DNA of 39,362 nucleotides. Origin: Ferrovum sp. Lineage in GTDB: Bacteria > Pseudomonadota > Gammaproteobacteria > Burkholderiales > Ferrovaceae. The position numbers and the translations under genes are program-made. The DNA is taken from positions 1 through 39,362 of the forward strand of contig WJXM01000061.1 in NCBI GenBank assembly GCA_019456405.1, written 5' to 3'. The notes under the pieces were generated by a model. That model ran no database searches and was not told where the DNA came from. It worked only from the letters and a program-made list of their open reading frames with translations. Shown here piece after piece: positions 25,716 to 34,654 of the stretch; positions within the stretch are counted from its first letter, which is position 1; the number at the start of each line of letters is the position of its first letter.

Positions 25716-28700
25716 TCACTGTTGAACTTGCTGCGCTGGATAACCAGAAACACTTTCAATGATCGGTTCAACTGCCCGGCGTAAATCCAGCGTCAGAGGA
25801 TAATCGGGATTGCGCCCCTCTCGTCGAACATGCATCGGCCCCGGCGTATGCCCATGATTCCAGAACCGTGCGACGCGGCGAGCTTCAGCTTCGTTGGCAT
25901 TGACAGGAAAGGTGTCGTAACTGCGCCCCCCCGGATGCACCACATGGTAGGTGCATCCGCCGATAGAACGCCCACTCCAGGTATCCACCAGATCGAATAC
26001 GAGGGGAGAGTGCACCCCTATGGTCGGATGTAATCCTGAAGGAGGCGCCCAGGCCCGAAAGCGCACGGCAGCAACGTATTCGCCACGGACACCTGTGCTG
26101 CTCAGGGGTAGGGAACGACCGTTACACGTGAGAATATGCCGATTGTCGTTCATGTGCCTCACTCGGACCTGCATGCGTTCAAGCGATGAGTCGACATAGC
26201 GCGCAGTCCCGCCGGCCGCGACTTCTTCCCCCAACACATGCCACGGTTCAATGGCCTGACGCAACTCGATTTCGATACCCTGATGCGCCACGACACCGAA
26301 ACGCGGGAAGCGGAATTCAAGAAAGGGGGCAAACCACTCGAATTCAAAAGGATAGCCGGAACGTTGTAAATCCAGGACGACATCCTTCATGTCCTCTGCC
26401 ACGAAATGCGGCAGCATGTAGCGATCATGCAATTCAGTGCCCCAACGGTTGAGATTGCCTCGATAAGGCGTCTGCCAGAAACGCGCAACCAGCGTGCGCA
26501 GTAACAGCATTTGCAGCAGCGACATCTGCGCATGTGGAGGCATTTCAAAACCGCGAAACTCGACGAGACCCAGGCGACCTGTTGTACTGTCAGGCGAATA
26601 CAGTTTATCAATGCAAAATTCCGCACGGTGCGTATTGCCTGACAGATCGACAAGCAGGTTACGCAGCAAACGATCCACCAGCCAGGGTTGCTGGCACTCT
26701 TCACCCGGTTTGAGATGTTCGGCCATTTGCTGAAAAGCGATTTCCAGTTCATACAGGCTCTCATGACGCGCTTCATCCACGCGCGGTGCCTGACTGGTGG
26801 GTCCAATGAACAAACCGGAGAACAAATAGGACAACGCCGGGTGGTGCTGCCAATAGGTAATCAGGCTCATCAGCACATCTGGGCGTCTAAGGCAAGGGGA
26901 ATCTGCCGGTGTTGCCGCCCCCAGCGTGACATGGTTGCCCCCGCCCGTACCCGTATGTCGTCCGTCCAGCATAAATTTTTCCGTACCCAGCCGACATAAA
27001 CGCGCTTCCTCATAGAGGGTTACCGTATTTTCCACGAGTTGAGCCCAGCCGGAAGACGGATGAATGTTGACTTCGATCACACCAGGATCGGGCGTGATGC
27101 GAAACTCTCTGATGCGCGGATCGGCAGGTGGGGTATATCCCTCGAGTCGCAGCGGCAACTTTAAGGTAGTTGCTGTATTTTCAATCGCCGTAATCAACCT
27201 CACAAAATCTTCCAGCAAAGGTACGGGAGGCAGAAAAACACACAGAACGCCAGCCCGAACTTCGGCACACAAGGCTGTGTGTACGATTTCTCGCGGATCG
27301 TAGTCGTCCTTTGGCAAAGATAACTTGGGAGTGTTTGAAACTGCTTTGGCATCGGGCGCTTCGCTTGTCGCATCGAATGGATCGCGACCGAATTCCTCTT
27401 CCCTGTCCATGGTCCATGGCAGCGACGCCAGAGGCAAACGCAAGCCCAGCGGAGAATCTCCCGGGGTCAAATATAGATGCTCTCGGCGCAATGGCCAGAC
27501 GCTGGAGCAGAAACCTTCTGAAACTATTGCTTTTGCTGCATGCAGAACAGTTTTGGGCGGTAGGGCCTTGAGAGGCAGCACATACCCTGCTGGTTCACCC
27601 AGGCCACGCTCGATCAACATTGCCTGTCGCCGCCGCTCATCGGATTTTTTCAGATCGGATTTGAGTGGATCCAGATTTTTCGGCCAGCGCTGTTCCTGAT
27701 CGATGATCTGGATCACGTCCTCAAATGCGGTGATCACGAAGCGTTCATCCAGTTCGAGTTCGTGGGCAAGGCGCAGCATGAAGTTTTCCGCATCCTTATG
27801 ACCGCTGGTCTGTTGCATGCCGATGCCGTCATTCGTGACCAGAAGGGTACGGTCACGCCACAGGGGTTCTCCATCCGTTCGCCAGTAACAACCCAGTGCC
27901 CAACGCGGCAACGGCTCTCCAGGGTACCACTTGCCCTGGCCAAAATGCAGCAGCGCACCCGGCGCAAAACGCTCTTGAAGACGGGTAAGCAGTTGGCCTG
28001 ATAGTTCGAGTTTCTTATCCGATAATGCCGTGAAATTCCATTCTTCACCTTCCATGTCATCGATAGAAACGAAGGTTGGTTCACCCCCCATCGTGAGTCT
28101 TACGTCCTGCTCATTCAGTTCAGTATCGACCTGATGACCCAAGGCGAGTATGGCTTGCCATTGTGCTTCGGTGTACGGTTTGGTCACGCGTGGATCTTCA
28201 TGGATACGGGTTACGCTCATGGAAAAATCAAAGCGTGATTCACAGACCTCGGTAACGCCGATCACAGGCGCAGCCGAAGAGGGCATCGCGGTACAGGCCA
28301 GCGGAATGTGTCCTTCGCCGGCCAGAAGACCCGATGTCGGGTCAAGTCCGATCCAGCCGGCCCCGGGTATGTAAACTTCTGTCCAGGCATGCAGATCGGT
28401 AAAATCGTGTTCGGTGCCAGATGGACCGTCGAGCGCTGCAATGTCTGCTTTTAACTGAATCAGATAACCCGATGCAAAACGTGCAGCCAGTCCCAAATGG
28501 CGTAACGCCTGGACCAGAAGCCAAGCCGAATCGCGACAGGAGCCGAGTTTGAGTTGCAACGTCTGCTCAGGCGTCTGCACCCCTGCTTCAAGGCGAACGA
28601 TATAGCCTACCTCATCTTTGACACGCTGGTTGATACCTACCAACAGGTCGATCGTACGCAACGGGGTATTGAGCAATTCCACCCTTGTCTGCGTTAACCA

Positions 28701-29087
28701 GTCTGTGAGCAAAGGCGTAACCGGGTCAGACTCCAGGTAAGGGCCGAGTTCTCGTTTTAGTCCCTCTGGATATTCGAAGGGGTAATTTTCAGCAGTCTCA
28801 TCCATAAAGAAGTCAAACGGATTGATCACCGTCATGTCAGCGACCAGGTCGACTGTAATTTTCAACGATTCGGCTTTTTCCGGAAATACCAGGCGAGCGA
28901 CCCAATTGCCGAAAGGATCCTGCTGCCAGTTCAGAAAGTGGCCGGCAGGCTCGACGTTGAGCGAATAACTCAAAATGGGCGTGCGGCTATGCGCGGCAGG
29001 CCGCAACCTGATTTCATGCGGCCATAGGCTGACAGCCCGATCAAAGCGGTAATGGGTCTGGTGATTCAGTGCAACGCGGATGGTCAT
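25716..29087 (-). CDS. Giant transglutaminase-DUF2126 protein
   Basis: An 1123-residue protein with an N-terminal transglutaminase unit (about 1-290) and a long DUF2126 region (about 310-1120). The triad is Cys184 in KLGSCRDSAWLL, His233 in DLHAWTEVYIPGAGW and Asp249 in GLDPTSGLLAGEGHI. DUF2126 features include LTMGGEPTFVSIDDMEG, GKWYPGEPLPRWALG and DGRHTGTGGGNHVTLG; the fold may be related to amide ligases such as the glutamine synthetase superfamily, but that is inference. I start at MTIRVALNHQTHYRF, the family N-terminus; a TTG 16 codons upstream is also open. No Shine-Dalgarno is clear. It lies 80 bases after the alpha-E gene and ends the Anbu operon. Confidence 0.92.
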   Translation of the reverse strand: MTIRVALNHQTHYRFDRAVSLWPHEIRLRPAAHSRTPILSYSLNVEPAGHFLNWQQDPFGNWVARLVFPEKAESLKITVDLVADMTVINPFDFFMDETAENYPFEYPEGLKRELGPYLESDPVTPLLTDWLTQTRVELLNTPLRTIDLLVGINQRVKDEVGYIVRLEAGVQTPEQTLQLKLGSCRDSAWLLVQALRHLGLAARFASGYLIQLKADIAALDGPSGTEHDFTDLHAWTEVYIPGAGWIGLDPTSGLLAGEGHIPLACTAMPSSAAPVIGVTEVCESRFDFSMSVTRIHEDPRVTKPYTEAQWQAILALGHQVDTELNEQDVRLTMGGEPTFVSIDDMEGEEWNFTALSDKKLELSGQLLTRLQERFAPGALLHFGQGKWYPGEPLPRWALGCYWRTDGEPLWRDRTLLVTNDGIGMQQTSGHKDAENFMLRLAHELELDERFVITAFEDVIQIIDQEQRWPKNLDPLKSDLKKSDERRRQAMLIERGLGEPAGYVLPLKALPPKTVLHAAKAIVSEGFCSSVWPLRREHLYLTPGDSPLGLRLPLASLPWTMDREEEFGRDPFDATSEAPDAKAVSNTPKLSLPKDDYDPREIVHTALCAEVRAGVLCVFLPPVPLLEDFVRLITAIENTATTLKLPLRLEGYTPPADPRIREFRITPDPGVIEVNIHPSSGWAQLVENTVTLYEEARLCRLGTEKFMLDGRHTGTGGGNHVTLGAATPADSPCLRRPDVLMSLITYWQHHPALSYLFSGLFIGPTSQAPRVDEARHESLYELEIAFQQMAEHLKPGEECQQPWLVDRLLRNLLVDLSGNTHRAEFCIDKLYSPDSTTGRLGLVEFRGFEMPPHAQMSLLQMLLLRTLVARFWQTPYRGNLNRWGTELHDRYMLPHFVAEDMKDVVLDLQRSGYPFEFEWFAPFLEFRFPRFGVVAHQGIEIELRQAIEPWHVLGEEVAAGGTARYVDSSLERMQVRVRHMNDNRHILTCNGRSLPLSSTGVRGEYVAAVRFRAWAPPSGLHPTIGVHSPLVFDLVDTWSGRSIGGCTYHVVHPGGRSYDTFPVNANEAEARRVARFWNHGHTPGPMHVRREGRNPDYPLTLDLRRAVEPIIESVSGYPAQQVQQ

Positions 29088-29167
29088 GGCAATTTGTATT
29101 TCATTTTCTGTCTTTCTCAGGAATAGGTCTGCCAAGCAAACCGTGTGAGTGCAGGTCGAGCGCGCAT

Positions 29168-30115
29168 TTATTCATCGGTAGACCAGAAGTAGGTTGTGTT
29201 GATGAGGTTGCCCAGATCGTAAATTTGTTCCAGAAATTCAGAGAGATATTCGTGCAGGCCGTACTCGAATATGCCATCTATGGTTTCAGTATGCAGTCTG
29301 GCATGGAACTGGGTGCAACGGTCGATCAATTCGGTGGAGCGCGGTCCATTGATTTCGATCAATAAGCGCTGTACCTCGTTCACGCAGGTGATCAGGGAAC
29401 GCGCCATGTCCGGGCGTAATATCAATAGTTCGCCGACGCGCTTGGGTGTGATCTGATCCCGGTAGACTTTCCGATAGGATTCAAATGCCGATACCGAACG
29501 CAGTACTGCACTCCACTGGTAATAATCCGCAGCACCGCCGATGTCTTTCAAACTGGGTAAAAGAATATGGTATTTCACATCCAGAATGCGCGCCGTGTTG
29601 TCAGCACGTTCGAGGAAACTCCCCAACCTTATAAAGCGGAAGGTGTTGTCGCGCAACATGGTTCCGTGCGCGATGCCGCGCGACAAGTGAGAACGTTCCT
29701 TCACCCATTCGAAGAAGCGTGCGACATCATCGAGATCGATGCCTTCTGCATGGATCCGTCGTATTTCCAGCCAGGTAGAGTTGAGTGCCTCCCACATTTC
29801 CGAGGTAATGGAGCCGCGTACGGCACGAGCATTTTCACGCGCGATGAAAAGACTATTGTAGATACTGCCCGGGTTTTCTTTGTCCAGGGCCATGAAGTGC
29901 AACACGTTTTCAGCATTGGAAACGTCGTAACGTGCTGCAAACCCTTCGTACAACCCGCTGATAGACAGCATGGCGCGCCATTCGTGGTGCGGCTCGATCA
30001 ATACCTGTTTGAGCAGGGACATGCGGTAAGTCACATCCAGCATGCGCGCGGTATTCTCTGCGCGCTCCATGCTGCGGGCCATCCAGTAAAGGTGATCTGC
30101 GGTCGATGAAAGCAT
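29168..30115 (-). CDS. Alpha-E domain protein (DUF403)
   Basis: A 315-residue, almost fully helical protein of the alpha-E/DUF403 family. Its opening LSSTADHLYWMARSMERAEN is the family hallmark, and the internal FIRLGSFLERADNTARILDV repeats the same ERA-NTAR pattern, suggesting two related helical units. Its biochemical role is unknown; it always travels with circularly permuted ATP-grasp and transglutaminase genes and may be a scaffold or substrate-binding partner. I chose MLSSTADHLYW with AAGGG upstream. It begins 7 bases after the ATP-grasp stop codon. Confidence 0.92.
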   Translation of the reverse strand: MLSSTADHLYWMARSMERAENTARMLDVTYRMSLLKQVLIEPHHEWRAMLSISGLYEGFAARYDVSNAENVLHFMALDKENPGSIYNSLFIARENARAVRGSITSEMWEALNSTWLEIRRIHAEGIDLDDVARFFEWVKERSHLSRGIAHGTMLRDNTFRFIRLGSFLERADNTARILDVKYHILLPSLKDIGGAADYYQWSAVLRSVSAFESYRKVYRDQITPKRVGELLILRPDMARSLITCVNEVQRLLIEINGPRSTELIDRCTQFHARLHTETIDGIFEYGLHEYLSEFLEQIYDLGNLINTTYFWSTDE

Positions 30116-30122
30116 CTTGATT

Positions 30123-31547
30123 TTACCCTTCCAATACCCAGGTATCTTTGGTACCGCCACCCTGAGATGAGTTGACCACCAGCGAGCCCTCTTTCAGCGC
30201 CACGCGCGTAAGCCCCCCCGGCACCATGGTAATTTCACGGCCTGAAAGCACATAAGGCCTGAGATCGATATGGCGAGGGGCCACACCGCTTTCGACAAAA
30301 GTCGGGCAGGTAGATAAGGCAAGTGTCGGTTGTGCAATATAGCCATTGGGATTTGCAATAATTTTTTCACGGAACAACCTGATTTCATCTGCTGATGCCG
30401 TGGGACCTACCAGCATGCCGTAACCGCCTGAGCCGTGAACTTCCTTGACCACCAGTTCCGGCAGATGCGCCAGCACATATTCACTGTCTTCCGGTTTGCT
30501 CAATTCCCAGGTCGGCACGTTAGACAAAATGGGTTCTTCCCCGCAATAAAAACGAATCATTTTAGGAACATGCACATAGATGGCCTTGTCATCTGCAATC
30601 CCCGTTCCCACCGCATTGGCCAACGTTACAGCCCCCGCCCGACAAGCTTGGAACAATCCCGGAACCCCCAGCATGGAGTCCTCACGAAACGTCAGTGGAT
30701 CAAGATAGTCGTCATCAATCCTACGATAAATGACATCTACGCGGCGCGGCCCTTCGGTGGTACGCATGAATACCGTCTCGTTTTTAACGAACAGATCGTT
30801 ACCCTCTACCAGTTCGACTCCCATCTGTTGCGCAAGGAAAGCGTGTTCAAAATAGGCGCTGTTGTATTGACCTGGCGTCAGAATGACGACATTTTGGTTG
30901 ATCACGCCAGGAGGCGCAACCGAACGCAAGTTATTGAGCAGCAAATCCGGATAGTGTTCCACGGGGGCGATCTTCTGGCGCGCAAACAAATCGGGGAAGA
31001 GCCGCATCATCATTTTGCGATTTTCCAGCATATAGGAAACACCGGACGGCGTACGCAGATTGTCCTCGAGCACAAAATATTTGCCACGACTGTTGCCCAT
31101 ATCAACCCGCACCAGATCAATGCCCACAATATGGGCGTAAATATTTTCAGGGACATCCACGCCTGCCATTTCGCGACGATACTGGCTGTTTCCCAATACC
31201 TGTCCAGCGGGAATGATGCCGGCCTTGAGAATTTCCTGGTCGTGATAAATATCGTGTAAAAAGGCATTCAGCGCCTTGACCCGTTGACGCAAACCGTCGG
31301 CCAGATGCAGCCACTCATGTGCTGGAATAATGCGCGGGATGATGTCGAAAGGGATCAGGCGTTCCTGACTGTTGGCTTCGCCATACACTGCGAACGTAAT
31401 ACCGGCGCGATGAAATGCGACGTCTGCCGCTTTACGCTTGCGGGCGATGACATCCTCAGGGACGGACTGTAGCCAGTTGGCGTAGTTCTGGTAATTTTCA
31501 CGCACTGAACCATTGGCATCATACATCTCATCATAGGCAATATTCAT
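30123..31547 (-). CDS. Circularly permuted ATP-grasp type 2 protein (DUF404/DUF407)
   Basis: A 474-residue member of the circularly permuted ATP-grasp family, thought to form peptide or amide bonds by ATP activation of a carboxylate. Visible family segments: NIAYDEMYDANGSVRENYQN (start), GITFAVYGEANSQERLIPFD, KYFVLEDNLRTPSGVSYMLE, VDVIYRRIDDDYLDPL, ANAVGTGIADDKAIY and VVKEVHGSGGYGMLVGP, the last two being nucleotide-binding parts. The length is normal. The product and substrate are not known. It is the second gene of the Anbu operon, 241 bases after the Anbu gene; that gap contains no convincing gene. Confidence 0.94.
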   Translation of the reverse strand: MNIAYDEMYDANGSVRENYQNYANWLQSVPEDVIARKRKAADVAFHRAGITFAVYGEANSQERLIPFDIIPRIIPAHEWLHLADGLRQRVKALNAFLHDIYHDQEILKAGIIPAGQVLGNSQYRREMAGVDVPENIYAHIVGIDLVRVDMGNSRGKYFVLEDNLRTPSGVSYMLENRKMMMRLFPDLFARQKIAPVEHYPDLLLNNLRSVAPPGVINQNVVILTPGQYNSAYFEHAFLAQQMGVELVEGNDLFVKNETVFMRTTEGPRRVDVIYRRIDDDYLDPLTFREDSMLGVPGLFQACRAGAVTLANAVGTGIADDKAIYVHVPKMIRFYCGEEPILSNVPTWELSKPEDSEYVLAHLPELVVKEVHGSGGYGMLVGPTASADEIRLFREKIIANPNGYIAQPTLALSTCPTFVESGVAPRHIDLRPYVLSGREITMVPGGLTRVALKEGSLVVNSSQGGGTKDTWVLEG

Positions 31548-31788
31548 TATTTTCAGTCAATTATTTGAACTTAAAAATAAATAAGCATAGATCATGCCAA
31601 CATATTCGGTTCAAACCGGACTCATTAGCCCACCAGAAGCGGTTTTCCTGGCAAAGCATGCATTGGATTCGGACATGGTGCTTTAAATTGGTGCAGCCTC
31701 CATGATTGACTTGGTTAAACAAGCAGAATGATGACAGGCCAGTCTTGATAGGGGCCGCAACTATTTCATGATTTCAAGAACCGATCGC

Positions 31789-32559
31789 CTACGATGACTG
31801 GATCGAATTTTTGGTTGCAGCAGTCTCGGCAGAGGTTTCCCAATTAAATTTGGGCAGATTTTGCAACGCCAGAACAAGTCCCTGATTCCATGCTTCCGAA
31901 ATTTTTCTAGCAAAAGGATCCTCTTCTCCCATGCAGAGTTGGTGCGTGAAACGCAGGCTGTCCTTATCATAAATCAGCAATTCTATGGGAGGAGCAACGG
32001 TCAGGTTACTGCGAACCGTCGAATTCATCGACACCAGGGCGCACCGCGCTGCAACTTCGAGCGAAAGGCGGCGGTTGATGACTCGATCCAGAATGGGTTT
32101 GCCATATTTGATCTCGCCGATTTGCAAAAAAGGGTGTTCATTGGACTCGTGTATATAATTACCCTGTGGATAGATCATGAGCGTTTCATGAGGATCCGTG
32201 CCTATCTGTCCCGCCAAAATGAATGTCGCTTCAAAATTGACGTTTCCGCTTTCTCTCACCATGTGGATATTTTGTACGCTGGTGCTCACTGTCGCAATAT
32301 AATCCACGGCTTCATGCATGTTTCTGACGCTGAGCAGGTTGGAAACAGCACCATTATTCAGATCGGCCTCGAGCCGTTTGATCACCAGTTGAGTCGTGGC
32401 CAAATTACCCGCCGACAGCAGTGCCATAACCCGGTTGCCCGGCCATGCCCAGGTATGCATCTTCGAATAGGTCGAAATATTGTCAAACCCGGCATTGGTC
32501 CGTGAGTCGGAGCAAAGAACAAAGCCTGTTTCCGTATTGATGGCAAGACAATAGGTCAT
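31789..32559 (-). CDS. Anbu bacterial proteasome-like peptidase
   Basis: A 256-residue Ntn-hydrolase of the Anbu (proteasome beta-like) family. After Met removal the N-terminal nucleophile would be Thr1 (TYCLAINTETGFVLCSDSRT); Asp17 (SDSRTN) and Lys32 (YSKMH) occupy the catalytic positions known for proteasome-type peptidases, so it looks active. The body has the alternating pattern LLSAGNLATTQLVI and FILAGQIG typical of the family. Anbu assembles into open rings or helices in characterised members; its natural substrate is unknown. Companion genes downstream (ATP-grasp, alpha-E, transglutaminase) are the classic Anbu operon. No ClpX/HslU-like ATPase is nearby. Confidence 0.94.
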   Translation of the reverse strand: MTYCLAINTETGFVLCSDSRTNAGFDNISTYSKMHTWAWPGNRVMALLSAGNLATTQLVIKRLEADLNNGAVSNLLSVRNMHEAVDYIATVSTSVQNIHMVRESGNVNFEATFILAGQIGTDPHETLMIYPQGNYIHESNEHPFLQIGEIKYGKPILDRVINRRLSLEVAARCALVSMNSTVRSNLTVAPPIELLIYDKDSLRFTHQLCMGEEDPFARKISEAWNQGLVLALQNLPKFNWETSAETAATKNSIQSS

Positions 32560-32620
32560 TTGAATCTCGAGGGAAAAATTATTCGGCGCCCGTCCGATTT
32601 GGCTACTTTCCGGTTAGCAA

Positions 32621-32649
32621 ACAGTAACACGGTTTTATCTGCTCGGCAA
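32621..32649 (-). promoter_or_regulatory. Possible promoter for Anbu operon
   Basis: On the minus strand TTGCCG (32649-32644) and TACTGT (32626-32621) are separated by 17 bases, about 60 bases before the Anbu start codon. The -35 matches 4 of 6, the -10 only 3 of 6, so this is a weak candidate and may instead need an activator. Confidence 0.3.
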
Positions 32650-32762
32650 ACCCGCATGAAAAACTTAAACTCATGCGAGAACTGTCTTGACACAGGGGTC
32701 CACTTCACACAGGAATGAATAAAATGACTTGCAAACTTGGCAATAGTCCGTCATCATTGTGA

Positions 32763-32782
32763 CCATAGGCATGTGACTATGG
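32763..32782. promoter_or_regulatory. Inverted repeat upstream of toxin-antitoxin genes
   Basis: CCATAG (32763-32768) and CTATGG (32777-32782) form a perfect 6-base inverted repeat with an 8-base spacer, ending 10 bases before the antitoxin ATG. TGTGAC also repeats directly (before each arm). Phd/YefM-type antitoxins repress their own promoter at such palindromes, so this is a likely autoregulatory operator. Confidence 0.5.
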
Positions 32783-32792
32783 GATTAATGCG

Positions 32793-33029
32793 ATGAATGG
32801 CAATCAAATTTCAAAATCTGAGTTCAAAACAAAAGCACTCGAGTATTTTCGTCAGATTGAAGCCTCCGGCGAAAGCATCATTGTGACTGATCACGGCAAG
32901 CCTGCGTTAGAAGTACGCCCATTTCGGGGCCATAGCCGTCATCCCCTCGATGTATTGCGTGGTTCAGTGGTGCGCTATGACAATCCAACGGAGCCTGTGG
33001 CAGTGAACGACTGGGATGCCGCACAGTGA
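32793..33029 (+). CDS. Phd/YefM-family antitoxin
   Basis: A 78-residue antitoxin. The N-terminal DNA-binding Phd/YefM fold is visible as ISKSEFKTKALEYFRQIEAS, SIIVTDHGKPALEVRPF. The C-terminal part (VLRGSVVRYDNPTEPV) is typical of the flexible toxin-neutralising tail, with the RGSV(V)-type motif common to antitoxins paired with VapC. Its stop overlaps the toxin start by 4 bases (GTGA). No clear Shine-Dalgarno precedes the ATG. It would bind VapC and repress its own operon. Confidence 0.9.
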   Translation: MNGNQISKSEFKTKALEYFRQIEASGESIIVTDHGKPALEVRPFRGHSRHPLDVLRGSVVRYDNPTEPVAVNDWDAAQ

Positions 33030-33421
33030 TTGTCCTTGATACTCATACCCTCGTATGGTGGGTAACGGGCGACGCGACACTCAGCAAGAAAGCGAAATCC
33101 GTGATAGAGCGCGAGCATGATGGCGGCGAAATCATGGTTTCTGCCATTTCAGCCTGGGAAATAACAATGCTGGTTGAAAAGGATCGGCTCGTACTGTCAA
33201 TGGATGTTAACAGTTGGCTTGCCACTGTTGCGGAAATAGAGGGAGTTAAGTTCCTTCCAGTAGACGTGGAAATCGCGAATAAGTCGGTTGTGCTACCAGG
33301 AGAATTTCACAAAGACCCTGCAGACCGCATGATCGTGGCGACCGCGCGCAAACTGGCTGCTCCTGTGGTAACGAAAGACGAAAAAATACAATCCTACCCA
33401 CATGTGAAAACGATTTGGTGA
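33026..33421 (+). CDS. VapC-like PIN-domain toxin ribonuclease
   Basis: A 131-residue PIN-domain RNase, toxin of a type II system. The acidic metal-binding residues are in place: Asp5 (MIVLDTHTLVWW), Glu45 (ISAWEITMLV), Asp97 and Asp100 (HKDPADRMIVATA), with Asp118 (VTKDEKI) as the fourth. The start is GTG, coupled to the antitoxin. Such toxins cut tRNA or rRNA when the antitoxin is degraded. The pair lies between the Anbu operon and tRNA-Pro, the sort of place where mobile modules accumulate. It seems intact and probably functional. Confidence 0.92.
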   Translation: MIVLDTHTLVWWVTGDATLSKKAKSVIEREHDGGEIMVSAISAWEITMLVEKDRLVLSMDVNSWLATVAEIEGVKFLPVDVEIANKSVVLPGEFHKDPADRMIVATARKLAAPVVTKDEKIQSYPHVKTIW

Positions 33422-33508
33422 GTTAAACCCAAATTGTTCATTAGAGATTTAGGCTGATTTCTGGCAAACTGCCAAGACCATGGATTGTGGGGGTATGGTT
33501 GTAAGGGT

Positions 33509-33527
33509 TCTAATGGATATCATTAGA
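33509..33527. repeat. Perfect 7-base inverted repeat
   Basis: TCTAATG-GATAT-CATTAGA is a perfect palindrome with a 5-base centre. It overlaps a second one, ATATCA-TTAGA-TGATAT (33517-33533), so two alternative hairpins are possible. It sits just before the receiver remnant. There is no T-run or recognised operator. Confidence 0.55.
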
Positions 33528-33783
33528 TGATATTCCTTTTTATCCTATGGTTACCGCCATCGTAGTCCTATCATCCCAGGATGACTCCGATACCTGCCAA
33601 GAAGCTCTGGATAAGGGAGCCGACAAATTTGTCTCGAAATCCGAAACCGGCCAGCGCATGGTCGCACTGGTTCAGAAATTGCTGCACATTACTTCAGGCG
33701 GACCGACGGTGCCGACAAAAGCGATGGGATTTTTGGCGGGAACGACACAGAAAAAAACAAAAGTTGCTGTAACTATTTTTTAA
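33514..33783 (+). pseudogene. Truncated receiver-domain remnant
   Basis: The reading open from 33514 (after a TAA) encodes the C-terminal half of a CheY-like receiver: AIVVLSSQDDSDTCQEAL, with the switch Ser, and GADKFVSKSE with the conserved Lys, then LVQKLLH as the last helix. The first half, with the acidic pocket and phosphoacceptor Asp, is absent in this frame and I do not see it in the other frames of the preceding 90 bases. The tail after ITSGG resembles nothing. An ATG at 33547 could give 78 residues, but such a protein could not be phosphorylated. It is most likely debris of an insertion or deletion next to tRNA-Pro. Confidence 0.65.
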
Positions 33784-33793
33784 TTGTTTTGAC

Positions 33794-33870
<77 letters not shown>

Positions 33871-33890
33871 AGTTCGCTATTATGACACAG

Positions 33891-34361
33891 TCAGCGCGAA
33901 AGGAGAAGAAGGATTTCCTTCAATTCCGCTCGCACTGTTTCGCCCATGAGGCTTGTACGGATGGATGAGGAGTCACAAAGGCTCGGTTCAACGGGGAGAT
34001 CTCGAACCAAGGTCTGGGAAGTGTTCATCTCCTCAGAGAGGGCCGTTTGTTCCTCGGGGAAGCGGGAAACCGATTGCCGGTCATCTTTCCCCAGATGAGA
34101 CAATTCATGACGCGCACCCGTGATGGTAAAGCCTCGTTCATAGAGCAAAGAACGGATATGCCGGATCAGTTCCACTTCACGGGGCTGATAATAACGACGG
34201 TTCCCGCGCCGTTTGACCTGGCGAAGTTGCAGAAATTCCTGCTCCCAGTAACGCAGGACATGAGGTTTGATGTCGCATAACTGACTCACCTCCCCAATCG
34301 TAAAGTAATGCTTGGGAGGAATGGGCGGAAGATCGCGCTCAGCGCGCTGAAGCCTTGCCAC
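33891..34361 (-). CDS. MerR-family transcriptional regulator next to ihfA
   Basis: A 156-residue MerR-type protein. The winged helix is at about residues 18-85: [40 protein letters not shown] and [19 protein letters not shown]. The C-terminal half is low in similarity to known effector domains and has no metal-binding Cys cluster. It is a little longer than the usual ihfA-linked MerR proteins. It starts at a GTG with AGAGGA upstream, inside the 3' end of ihfA (23-base overlap), so the two are coupled. Its targets are unknown; this gene is broadly conserved in this position. Confidence 0.92.
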   Translation of the reverse strand: MARLQRAERDLPPIPPKHYFTIGEVSQLCDIKPHVLRYWEQEFLQLRQVKRRGNRRYYQPREVELIRHIRSLLYERGFTITGARHELSHLGKDDRQSVSRFPEEQTALSEEMNTSQTLVRDLPVEPSLCDSSSIRTSLMGETVRAELKEILLLLSR

Positions 34362-34644
34362 GGCGTTCCTCTACCATGGACTTCAATTTCTGGCTGGCGT
34401 GAAAAGTCACCACGCGACGCGCAGTGATTGGAATCTCTTCGCCCGTTTTGGGGTTGCGCCCAGGTCGCTGAGGTTTGGAGCGTACCTGAAAGTTACCGAA
34501 ACCCGAAAGTTTTACTTCCTCACCCGCCTCCAGAGAGAGACGAATTTCTTCGAAAAAGGATTCCACAAACGCCTTGGCCTCCCGTTTGTTCAAACCCACC
34601 CGCTCAAACAACTGTTCTGCGAGTTCTGCCTTGGTCAACGTCAT
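34339..34644 (-). CDS. ihfA: Integration host factor subunit alpha
   Basis: DNA-bending nucleoid protein that pairs with IhfB and takes part in recombination, replication and sigma54 promoter activation. 101 residues, normal length. Family motifs: [34 protein letters not shown], and the DNA-intercalating arm [20 protein letters not shown] with the conserved Pro. The order pheS-pheT-ihfA is classic. GGGAG precedes the ATG, and the gene starts 10 bases after the pheT stop. Confidence 0.97.
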   Translation of the reverse strand: MTLTKAELAEQLFERVGLNKREAKAFVESFFEEIRLSLEAGEEVKLSGFGNFQVRSKPQRPGRNPKTGEEIPITARRVVTFHASQKLKSMVEERRGKASAR

Positions 34645-34654
34645 ATTCCACTCC

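Noticed and set aside
31594-31686. Small 30-residue ORF in the gap between the ATP-grasp and Anbu genes
   Set aside because: No ribosome site, no recognisable motif and too short to judge. The 241-base gap otherwise shows nothing I can support.
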